The notes under the pieces: model-generated
Told to the model about the DNA's origin: nothing
Databases searched by the model: none
What the model saw: only the letters and a program-made list of their open reading frames with translations
Origin: Gammaproteobacteria bacterium
Lineage (GTDB): Bacteria > Pseudomonadota > Gammaproteobacteria > Eutrophobiales > Eutrophobiaceae
Assembly (NCBI GenBank): GCA_004297165.1
Contig: SCUJ01000006.1
Location: 1,240,464 to 1,304,463 of the forward strand
Length of the DNA stretch: 64,000 nucleotides
Direction of reading: 5' to 3'
Made by a program: the position numbers and the translations under genes
Shown here: piece by piece, positions 27,745 through 35,376 of the stretch
Position numbering within the stretch: the first letter of the stretch is position 1
Layout: every line of letters starts with the position of its first letter

Positions 27745-27908
27745 TTAATCTCTTTGCCTCTCGTCCTGTTGCTGCAAGCGGCGGCCCATACCACCGAGAT
27801 GAAGTGTCGATCAGTATCCTATGCGTCTGTGATAAAACCAATGACCAAAATAAAGCCTGTACTGAAACAGTCATGGCTAAAAGAAAGGAAGAAGGCACGA
27901 CTATAATC

Positions 27909-27931
27909 ATCATTTGATGTATCATTTGATG
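27909..27931. promoter_or_regulatory. Probable VapB operator: tandem ATCATTTGATG
   Basis: ATCATTTGATG occurs twice, at 27909-27919 and 27921-27931, each nearly palindromic (CATCA/TGATG), 25 nt upstream of vapB. Ribbon-helix-helix and related antitoxins bind such tandem palindromes to repress their own operon. Confidence 0.6.
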
Positions 27932-27955
27932 ATTAAAGATTGATGGGTGAATTCC

Positions 27956-28153
27956 ATGCGGACGACACTTAACATTGATGACCATTTACTGGACGCCGCG
28001 CAACGCATCACCGGTCTGTCGGAAAAAGCCGCGGTGGTCAGGGAGGGATTGCGCGCCCTGATCGAGCGTGAAAGCGCCCGGAGATTGGCGAGGTTGGGCG
28101 GCAGTGAACCGGACTTGAGACCCGTACGCCGCAGGAAATCCGCATCGGCGTGA
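27956..28153 (+). CDS. vapB: VapB-type antitoxin
   Basis: A 65-residue antitoxin. The N-terminal MRTTLNIDDHLLDAAQRITGL is the ribbon-helix-helix-like DNA-binding part of the VapB family (start of the type RTTLNIDD), and the Arg-rich tail (RRLARLGG to RRRKSASA) would wrap the toxin. ATG 27956 follows GGTGA; an in-frame GTG at 27947 is less likely. Its TGA overlaps the vapC start (GTGA). Confidence 0.92.
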   Translation: MRTTLNIDDHLLDAAQRITGLSEKAAVVREGLRALIERESARRLARLGGSEPDLRPVRRRKSASA

Positions 28154-28518
28154 TCCTGGTAGATACCTCAGTTTGGGTCGATCACCTGCGCACGGGCGAT
28201 AAATCCCTCGCGTCGCTTCTCGATAATAGTCAGGTATTAATGCACCCTTTTGTTCTCGGCGAATTGGCTTGCGGTAACCTGCGCAAACGTAGCGAGGTCT
28301 TGTCGTTGCTTAAAGATCTCCCCAGGGTTGTCGTGACTACGGATGATGAGGTGTTATTTTTTATCGAACGGCATGCATTAATGGGACGGGGAATCGGGTA
28401 TGTGGACGCACACCTGTTGGCTTCGGTGACCCTGAATGGACCAACACGGTTATGGACACGAGACAAACACCTGCATGCCGTAGCCGATTCACTGGGATTG
28501 GCTACAAAAAATTCATAA
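28150..28518 (+). CDS. vapC: VapC-type PIN-domain ribonuclease toxin
   Basis: A 122-residue PIN-domain protein. The acidic metal-binding residues are in place: VDTSVWVDH, the Glu of LGELACG, the Asp of YVDAHLLAS, and the Asp of WTRDKHL. VapC toxins cleave tRNA or rRNA until bound by VapB. The GTG start overlaps the vapB stop, coupling translation. Confidence 0.93.
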   Translation: MILVDTSVWVDHLRTGDKSLASLLDNSQVLMHPFVLGELACGNLRKRSEVLSLLKDLPRVVVTTDDEVLFFIERHALMGRGIGYVDAHLLASVTLNGPTRLWTRDKHLHAVADSLGLATKNS

Positions 28519-28540
28519 ACGAAAATTGCGAGACCCCTAC

Positions 28541-29203
28541 ATGCTGCCGAAACTGACTGCCAATGAAGCCCGAGTGATCGGTTGTCTGATGGAGAAATCC
28601 GTCTTCACGCCGGATCTGTATCCGTTGACGCTCAATGCCCTGACCAATGCCTGCAACCAGAAATCCTCGCGCGAGCCCGTCATGTCGCTGGACAAGGGTA
28701 TGGTGCAGCAAACCGCGCGCGTATTGCGCGACAAACATCTGGTGGAGATAGAGGAGAATTTCCGCACCGGCGTGGAGAAATACCGGCAGCGTTTCTGCAA
28801 CACGACCTTTGGCGATTTCCGCTTCGACCCGCCCCAGTTCGCCATCGTCTGCCTGCTCCTGCTCCGCGGTCCGCAGACGCCGGGCGAGTTGCGGGCGCAC
28901 AGCGGCCGTCTGCACGCCTTTGCGGACAACGACGCTGTACAGACTGCGCTCATCAGCCTGATAGAGTGGAAGAGCGACCCGCTGGTGGTGCAATTGCCGC
29001 GCATGTCGGGGCGCAAGGATTCGGAGTACATGCACCTGTTCTCCGGGCCCGTCGATATGGAGGCGCACGCCGCGAGAGCGGCTCTCGCGCCTTCGTCGGA
29101 CCGCGTCAGTGTGGCGGATCTGGCGGAACGGGTCGCCGCCCTTGAGGCCGAGGTCGCGGAACTGCGGGAGCGCTTGAACGAGACGAAAGGGTCAGGGCAA
29201 TAG
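28541..29203 (+). CDS. YceH family protein (DUF480)
   Basis: A 220-residue cytoplasmic protein with the two winged-helix domains of the YceH family: LTANEARVIGCLMEKSVFTPDLYPLTLNAL and the second copy near FAIVCLLLLRGPQTPGELRAHSGRLH. A C-terminal coiled coil (AERVAALEAEVAELRERL) follows. Function is unknown in the family. ATG 28541 is preferred to an upstream TTG because the family begins at LTANEARV. It marks the return to chromosomal-type coding after the toxin-antitoxin region. Confidence 0.9.
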   Translation: MLPKLTANEARVIGCLMEKSVFTPDLYPLTLNALTNACNQKSSREPVMSLDKGMVQQTARVLRDKHLVEIEENFRTGVEKYRQRFCNTTFGDFRFDPPQFAIVCLLLLRGPQTPGELRAHSGRLHAFADNDAVQTALISLIEWKSDPLVVQLPRMSGRKDSEYMHLFSGPVDMEAHAARAALAPSSDRVSVADLAERVAALEAEVAELRERLNETKGSGQ

Positions 29204-29310
29204 CGATACAATCCGCTTGCATTCTCCTGATGCAATTCCGGAAAGGACCTTTTAAACTTCAAGACCAAGTAGACTTTAGAAAGTCACGAAACAAGCGCCA
29301 AACGCCATTA

Positions 29311-29386
29311 GTCGTCTTTCCGGCGAAAGCCGGAATCCAGTCATAACAATTGGCTACTGGATGCCGGGTCAGGCCCGGCATGACGG
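29311..29386. repeat. REP/BIME-like intergenic repeat
   Basis: Two hairpins back to back: TTCCGGC-GAAA-GCCGGAA (29318-29335) and ATGCCGGG-TCAGG-CCCGGCAT (29361-29381), with TCCAGT/ACTGGA pairing between them. The TTTCCGGCGAAAGCCGGAAT core is a very common bacterial intergenic repeat. It lies in the gap between yceH and the Tat-exported protein gene. Confidence 0.8.
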
Positions 29387-29444
29387 GATAGATAATTTTG
29401 CAGAGTTTCCTTAATACAAATTGCAAGCAGGCAAGGAGAAAGTC

Positions 29445-31499
29445 ATGTCATCGAACCAGAATAATTCCCGACTGTTGCTGGATAAAAAGATTAAGCGCCG
29501 CGAGTTGATGCTGGGCGCGGGCAGGACGGCCGTGTCCGCGGCTGTAGCCACCACGGCCCTGGCCGGCATCCAAGCCACGGCCCAGGCCCAGGGGGAATCG
29601 CAACCCGCCCTGTCCGCGGCCGACATGAGCGCCAGGCGCACCTTCATGGAAGGCATGGTCGATAAGTACCTCGCCTCAGTGGTGGCGCATGATCCGGGCT
29701 TGTGTCCACTGACCGAGAATGTCGTATTTGTGGAAAACAACCAGCCCATCCCCGTCGGCGAGGCCGGCTGGCGCACAATCAACCGCATCGGGTCCTACAA
29801 GCATTATTTCTGCGATTTCGAAATGAACCAGGTCGGTCTGATCGCCAACGTCTACGAACACGACTCGGGCTGTGTCTACGTCCTGCGCCTGAAACTTGAA
29901 GACGACAAGATCTCCGAGATAGATCAATGGATCAGCCGCGATCCAAACGGCGCGGAAAACTACGAGAAACTCGGCGCACCGGATCCGATCTGGCTTGAGC
30001 CCATTCCGTTGGCGCAGCGCCAGAGCCGCGAGGCGCTGATGATGAACGCCCACATATATTTTCAGGCCCTGGAGCGCAATGACGGCACCGGGATCTATCC
30101 GTTCCGCGATGATTGCGAGCGCATCGAGCACGCCCGCAAGACAGTCAGCCAGAAGGACAACAGCGGCTACGGCCATTCGGACGCCACCACGAAATTCGTC
30201 ACCATGCCGGCCAAGGCCCAGTACGAATTCGGTTTGATGGCCTTTGTAACGAAGATCCGCGACCGCCTTGCCCCGGTGATCGACGTCGAGCGCGGCGCGG
30301 TGATGGGCCAGGGCACCTACGACTTCGATGGTGCCCTGACCAATATCCACTTCATCAAGGACAACGTGGACTGGGCGATTGCCCCCTACTTCCGCACGGC
30401 GCGCAGCCACACGGCGACAGAGGCGTTCAAGGTGATCAACGGTTCCTTCCGTTACATCGAAATGACCTTCATCGAAGTGCCGTACGGCACCCGCCAACAC
30501 TGGCTCGGCAAACCCATGACCGTGGCCCTGACCTATGAACCCACGCGCCCGAAGCCGAAACCCGTGAAGGCGGATACGCATGAGACGTTAGTGGCCCTGA
30601 ATCAGCAGGTGCTGGAGGCGATCATCAACGATTGCCCGTGTCACTTGCCGCTCGCGGAGAACGCGCGTTATACGGAGAACGGCGTGCTGGTGCAACCGGG
30701 TTCCGGCGGCCTGTGGAAGACCATCAAGGGCCTACGCAAATTCAGCGTGCATCTGGCGGATCCCGGCACCCAACAGGCGGCCTGGTTCGGTACCCTGGAC
30801 GAAAACGGCCTGTTCGCCGCCATCGCCATGCGTCTCAAGGTCAAGGATGGCTACATCAGCGAGATCGAAACCATCATCGCCCGACCCGAGGCCATGGGCC
30901 AACGCGGGGAATTGAAGGCAGCCACGAATACAATGTTCCAGGCCCCCTATCTGGCGGACGTGGATCAGGATGCCTTCGAGGCCGTGCCTGCGGTGTTGCA
31001 AACTGCTGTTCCAAGCGAGCGCGCCGCGATCGAACGGGCGCTGGAAAATTATCATCGGGCGATTGCCCGGCGCGATGCCTCGCTCGCCAGCTTCTCGGAT
31101 GACTGCATCCGCCGGGAGAACGGCATCAATGCCTGCGATAACCCCAACGGACCGCAATTCAGCGAAGCGCAGCCGGATTTGCGTTTTTACGCCGGAGACC
31201 TCGCGACCGAGATCAATCGCGGCTATCTGACGCAACTGACCAAGGCGCGCGAACACCGCACCTGGGTGGTGGACGAAAGGCAGGGACTGGCGCTCGATCT
31301 TTGCATCTTTGATAACGCCGCGGCCGCCACTACTGTGAACCTGGCTGGCGTGGGCGAGGCAAAAGTCCCGCGGTCGTTCCTGACCCCCTGGACCGATCTG
31401 CATGCCGCGCTATACAAGGTCGAGGACGGCAAGATCGCTCACATCGAGGATCTGAACCGGCGCGTGCCCTACGGCCAGAAGTCCGGCTGGACCGCTTAA
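29445..31499 (+). CDS. Tat-exported protein, tandem DUF8021/SnoaL-like duplication
   Basis: A 684-residue protein. ATG 29445 has AAGGAG upstream; residues about 14-50 are a twin-arginine signal (KRRELMLGAG then an Ala-rich core ending AQAQG). The mature part is two tandem halves of about 320 residues. Each half begins with the same block (CPLTENVVFVENNQPIPVGE in half 1, PLAENARYTENGVLVQPGSG in half 2, then RLKLEDDKISEID or RLKVKDGYISEIE). Each half then continues with a SnoaL/NTF2-like region with conserved FRDDCERIEH or FSDDCIRREN. Tat export implies folding, or cofactor binding, before export. The gene is 18 nt upstream of the extradiol dioxygenase gene. The catalytic role is unknown; NTF2-like folds include hydratases and isomerases. 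Confidence 0.75.
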   Translation: MSSNQNNSRLLLDKKIKRRELMLGAGRTAVSAAVATTALAGIQATAQAQGESQPALSAADMSARRTFMEGMVDKYLASVVAHDPGLCPLTENVVFVENNQPIPVGEAGWRTINRIGSYKHYFCDFEMNQVGLIANVYEHDSGCVYVLRLKLEDDKISEIDQWISRDPNGAENYEKLGAPDPIWLEPIPLAQRQSREALMMNAHIYFQALERNDGTGIYPFRDDCERIEHARKTVSQKDNSGYGHSDATTKFVTMPAKAQYEFGLMAFVTKIRDRLAPVIDVERGAVMGQGTYDFDGALTNIHFIKDNVDWAIAPYFRTARSHTATEAFKVINGSFRYIEMTFIEVPYGTRQHWLGKPMTVALTYEPTRPKPKPVKADTHETLVALNQQVLEAIINDCPCHLPLAENARYTENGVLVQPGSGGLWKTIKGLRKFSVHLADPGTQQAAWFGTLDENGLFAAIAMRLKVKDGYISEIETIIARPEAMGQRGELKAATNTMFQAPYLADVDQDAFEAVPAVLQTAVPSERAAIERALENYHRAIARRDASLASFSDDCIRRENGINACDNPNGPQFSEAQPDLRFYAGDLATEINRGYLTQLTKAREHRTWVVDERQGLALDLCIFDNAAAATTVNLAGVGEAKVPRSFLTPWTDLHAALYKVEDGKIAHIEDLNRRVPYGQKSGWTA

Positions 31500-31517
31500 G
31501 GCAGACAGGAGCCCAGC

Positions 31518-32813
31518 ATGGCCAGATTCGTAGGCGGCATCGCCACTTCGCATACCCCGACCATCGGTTTCGCGGTCGATACCAAAAAACAGGCGGACCC
31601 GGTATGGGCCCCGATCTTCAAGGACTACGAGCCGGTGCGGCAGTGGCTCAAGGACAAGGCCCCGGACGTGCTCTTCTATATCTACAACGATCACGTCACC
31701 TCCTTCTTCTTCGATCACTACTCCCATTTCGCCCTCGGCGTGGACGATTCCTATCCGCCGGCGGATGAAGGCGGCGGTCCCCGCAATCTGCCCGCCATCA
31801 AAGGCCATCCCGGTCTGGCACGGCACATCGCTAGCTGCCTCACCATGGAGGAATTCGATCTCTCCTATTTCCAGAAGAAGGGACTGGATCACGGGGCCTT
31901 CTCGCCGCTCTCCCTCATCTGGCCGCAGGACCCGGTACACGGCTGGCCCGGCGCCATTGTCCCCTTGCAGGTCGGCGTGTTGGTGTTTCCGGGACCGACC
32001 GCGCGACGCTGTTACAAACTCGGCCAGGCCCTGCGCCGCGCCATCGACAGCTATCCAGAAGATATCAAGGTGGCCATCGTCGGTACGGGCGGCCTGTCCC
32101 ATCAGGTGCATGGCGAGCGTTCCGGTTTCAATAACACCCCCTGGGACATGGAATTCCTGGATCTCCTGGAGAAGGACCCGGAACAACTGACGAAACTCAC
32201 CGTCGCCCAATTCGCCGAACGCGGCGGTATGGAAGGGGCCGAGGTCATCATGTGGCTGATCATGCGCGGGGCCATGGCGCCCAAGGTGAAGAAACTGCAC
32301 CAGGCGTATTACCTGCCGTCGATGACGGCGATCAGCGCGGTCATCTACGAAGATGACCCAACCTCCCTGCCGCCAGCCGTCGAATCCCCCGCGGCCTATC
32401 GGACTCGCGCCGCACAGGAACTCGCGGGCGTCGAGAAGCTGGAAGGGAGCTATCCCTTCACGCTCGAGCGCAGCCTGAAGGCTTACCGGCTGAACGATTT
32501 CCTGCATCGGTTGATCGAACCCGGATTCCGTCAGCGGTTTCTGGAAGATCCCGAACCGCTGTTCGCGGAGCATGGCCTCACCGATGAAGAAAAAGACCTG
32601 ATCCGGCGCCGCGACTGGCGCAAGCTCATGCACTATGGCGTGATCTTCTTCATGCTGGAGAAATTCGCCGCGGTGATCGGCACGACAAATCTCCACGTCT
32701 ATGCCGCCATGCGCGGAGAGCCGCTGGAGGAATTCCTGAAGACCCGCAAGACCAAGGTGCTCTATTCGGTCGCGGGCAAGGACGCCGGCAAGACCGATTG
32801 GGATAAGAAGTGA
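31518..32813 (+). CDS. Class III extradiol dioxygenase, LigB-LigA fusion (gallate dioxygenase-like)
   Basis: A 431-residue cytoplasmic Fe(II) ring-cleavage enzyme. The N-terminal 280 residues are LigB-like (GGIATSHTPTIG with the iron-ligand His, YNDHVTSFF with the second His, and AIVGTGGLSHQVHG). The C-terminal 130 residues are the LigA-like cap (YRLNDFLHRLIEPGFRQRF to EEKDLIRRRDWRKLMHYG). In two-subunit protocatechuate 4,5-dioxygenase these parts are separate; the fused order B-A and about 420-residue length match gallate dioxygenases (GalA/DesB). Gallate or a related trihydroxylated aromatic is the likely substrate. AGGAG precedes the ATG. The stop overlaps the next gene (GTGA), so the TonB receptor is in the same operon and may import the aromatic. 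Confidence 0.87.
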   Translation: MARFVGGIATSHTPTIGFAVDTKKQADPVWAPIFKDYEPVRQWLKDKAPDVLFYIYNDHVTSFFFDHYSHFALGVDDSYPPADEGGGPRNLPAIKGHPGLARHIASCLTMEEFDLSYFQKKGLDHGAFSPLSLIWPQDPVHGWPGAIVPLQVGVLVFPGPTARRCYKLGQALRRAIDSYPEDIKVAIVGTGGLSHQVHGERSGFNNTPWDMEFLDLLEKDPEQLTKLTVAQFAERGGMEGAEVIMWLIMRGAMAPKVKKLHQAYYLPSMTAISAVIYEDDPTSLPPAVESPAAYRTRAAQELAGVEKLEGSYPFTLERSLKAYRLNDFLHRLIEPGFRQRFLEDPEPLFAEHGLTDEEKDLIRRRDWRKLMHYGVIFFMLEKFAAVIGTTNLHVYAAMRGEPLEEFLKTRKTKVLYSVAGKDAGKTDWDKK

Positions 32814-35314
32814 AGTATATTTCGGGGGCGGATTTCAAATCCGTCCCCATCTTTATTCTGTCGCTTTGCCTCATCTCTGTCAGCAGCCCAGCGCAGGAAG
32901 CCCTTGAAGAGATTCGCGTTGTCGGCGTCACCCCCGGCTCATCCCTGCGGCAGGACGTCGACAAGATTCCCTATGCGGTGCAGAGCGCGGGGTTCGCCGA
33001 TCTCGCGCGGAGCCAGAGTCAGGACCTCGGCGATTTCATGAACGAGCGGCTGGACAGCATCAACATCAACTCAGCGCAAAACAACCCGCTCCAGCCGGAC
33101 GTGCGTTTTCGCGGTTTCACCGCCTCGCCCCTGCTTGGCCTGCCGCAGGGCATAGCCGTCTACCAGAACGGGGTGCGCATCAACGAACCGCTGGGCGACG
33201 CCGTCCACTGGGATCTGCTGCCGGAATCCGCGGTGCACCGCATGGACCTTATCGGCGGGGCGAATCCAATCTTCGGCCTGAACGCCCTGGGTGGGGCGCT
33301 CGCGCTCTCCATGAAGAACGGATTTAATTTCTCCGGTCATTACGCGGAAGGCTCCGGGGGCGCCTGGGGCCGGCTCAACGGAGAGTTGGAAGGTGGCGGA
33401 AACAACGGCGCGTGGGGCCATTATCTCAACCTGTCACATTTCCGGGAGGACGGCTGGCGGCGGCTTTCCGCATCCGAGGCTACAAATTTCTATGGCAGTA
33501 TAAGCTTTCGCGATGGAGTGCGCTCCGCCGTCGATCTGATCTATCAACAGGGCCGGAGCGATCTGACCGGCAACGGCCCATTGCCCACTGGCATGCTGGG
33601 GAACCGGACGGACATCTTCACCGCCCCGGACATCACCCGGAATAATCTGCGAATGATCAACCTTGATGCCAGCCACAATCTCACCGATTCCCTGCAACTC
33701 GCGGGTAACGTTTTTTGGCGCGAGAACGTCACCGACACCTTCAATGGCGATGGTGCGGATATGAAGCGTTGCTTTTTTGCCGGCGGCGATCAGTCCCTTT
33801 TGGACGACGCGGACGAGATTGCCGGGGACCTCGATCGGGAACTCGGTCTGAATTTATATGCATTATGCGGAGGAACAGATCCGGCGATATCGAATCTCGA
33901 CGATCTGGAAACACTCATCGCAACAGCGGCTCTCAGCGCGGGTCTCGACCCTGCGGATTTCGAGTTGGAAGATCTAAGCGGCGATTTGAGCGGCACAGGG
34001 ACACTCGCGGACCAGGCGATCAACAACATCAGCGAACGCGAACAAACCAGCCGGGGCTTGAATGGGCAATTGGCCTGGCGGAAGGATCTCTTCGGCCTCG
34101 GTAACCGGTTGATCCTGGGTTTCAGTCATCTCTCCGGCGGATCCGATTTCGGATCCGTGGTGGAACTCGCCACACTGGACCCGGCAACCCGTAGCACCAT
34201 GGGACGCGGCGTCGGGACCTTCATCGATTCCGCTGCGACCGCCATCCGGACCGCTGCTGAAACCTATGGCTGGTTCTTCATCGACGCCCTCGAGTTGAAT
34301 CCGCGACTCACTGTGACCATCTCCGGACGCTATGACACAACCGACATCCGCCTGCGCGACCGTTCGGGCAAACGGCCTGAATTGAACGGCGACCACGCCT
34401 TCGCGCGCTTCAACCCGGCGGCGGGATTTACCTTCAATATCGCCACGGAGTTGAACCTCTACGGCTCCTATAACGAATCCAGCCGCGTCCCCACGCCGAT
34501 CGAACTCTCCTGCAACGAAGGCGTATTCCAACTGGCGCGCGAATATGCCAACGCCAAGGGTGAGGACCCCGATGACATAGATTTCGAGTGCCGCCTGCCG
34601 AATGCCTTCCTGGCCGACCCGCCACTCTATCCCGTGGTGACCAGAAACTTCGAATTTGGCGTGCGCGGGTCCTACGCTACGGTGGACTACCATGCCGGAT
34701 TCTTTCATGCCACGAACTCGGATGACATCATCTTCCAGTCCACGGGTCGCGCCACCGGACTTTTTGCCAATGTCGATGAGACCCGCCGCTGGGGTTTCGA
34801 GGCACGTCTGCAGGGGACAGTCGCGGACAAACTGGATTGGCATGCGGCGTATTCCTACATCAAGGCCACCTTCGAGGACGATTTTTTTGTGCTGAGCCCG
34901 AATCACCCAGATGCCGATGCCGACGGCCGGCTCGCCGTGCAACGCGGTGATCGTCTGCCGGGAGTGCCTGAGCATCTGTTGAAGATCGGCGGCGATTATC
35001 GCTGGAACGACAGGCTTAGCGTAGGCCTCGATGCCATCTTCAATTCCGATCAGTTTATCCGCGGCGATGAAGGCAACAACCTGGATCCGATCGACGGCTT
35101 CACGGTGACGAATCTGCGCGCGAGCTATGCGGTGGGCGAACGACTCACCCTGTTCGCGCGGGTCACCAATCTGTTCGATGCCGACTACGAGAACTTCGGT
35201 CTGCTCGGCGAGGCCCCCTCCGGCATCGTTCCAGGGCTCGCCGACACCAGGCCGATCTTTCTCGGCATCGGCGCGCCGCGCGCCGCCTGGGCAGGCTTCC
35301 GCGCGCTGTTCTAA
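32810..35314 (+). CDS. TonB-dependent outer-membrane receptor 2
   Basis: An 834-residue TonB-dependent transporter. GTG 32810 overlaps the TGA of the dioxygenase gene. A signal peptide ends SSPAQEA; the plug (about 30-160) has DVRFRGFTASPLLGLPQGIAV and the barrel ends GFRALF with a terminal Phe. The plug style (LPQGIAVYQNGVRINE) differs from receptor 1. The first 14 codons are formed by a REP-like palindrome (32824-32848), giving an unusual ISGADFKSVP segment before the hydrophobic core. The true start may originally have lain elsewhere. Coupling to the gallate-type dioxygenase suggests an aromatic or tannin-derived ligand, by inference only. Confidence 0.88.
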   Translation: MKYISGADFKSVPIFILSLCLISVSSPAQEALEEIRVVGVTPGSSLRQDVDKIPYAVQSAGFADLARSQSQDLGDFMNERLDSININSAQNNPLQPDVRFRGFTASPLLGLPQGIAVYQNGVRINEPLGDAVHWDLLPESAVHRMDLIGGANPIFGLNALGGALALSMKNGFNFSGHYAEGSGGAWGRLNGELEGGGNNGAWGHYLNLSHFREDGWRRLSASEATNFYGSISFRDGVRSAVDLIYQQGRSDLTGNGPLPTGMLGNRTDIFTAPDITRNNLRMINLDASHNLTDSLQLAGNVFWRENVTDTFNGDGADMKRCFFAGGDQSLLDDADEIAGDLDRELGLNLYALCGGTDPAISNLDDLETLIATAALSAGLDPADFELEDLSGDLSGTGTLADQAINNISEREQTSRGLNGQLAWRKDLFGLGNRLILGFSHLSGGSDFGSVVELATLDPATRSTMGRGVGTFIDSAATAIRTAAETYGWFFIDALELNPRLTVTISGRYDTTDIRLRDRSGKRPELNGDHAFARFNPAAGFTFNIATELNLYGSYNESSRVPTPIELSCNEGVFQLAREYANAKGEDPDDIDFECRLPNAFLADPPLYPVVTRNFEFGVRGSYATVDYHAGFFHATNSDDIIFQSTGRATGLFANVDETRRWGFEARLQGTVADKLDWHAAYSYIKATFEDDFFVLSPNHPDADADGRLAVQRGDRLPGVPEHLLKIGGDYRWNDRLSVGLDAIFNSDQFIRGDEGNNLDPIDGFTVTNLRASYAVGERLTLFARVTNLFDADYENFGLLGEAPSGIVPGLADTRPIFLGIGAPRAAWAGFRALF
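32824..32848. repeat. REP-like palindrome inside the signal-peptide region of TonB receptor 2
   Basis: 12-bp arms with one wobble around a single C (GGGGGCGGATTT / AAATCCGTCCCC). It shares its TTTCAAA centre and CGG/CCG arms with the palindrome at 22648-22678. Confidence 0.75.
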
Positions 35315-35376
35315 GTCATGCCTGTTTGACCGAAAATCCGCGGATCGATTAGTTAATGTTATCAATGGGCCGCGCC

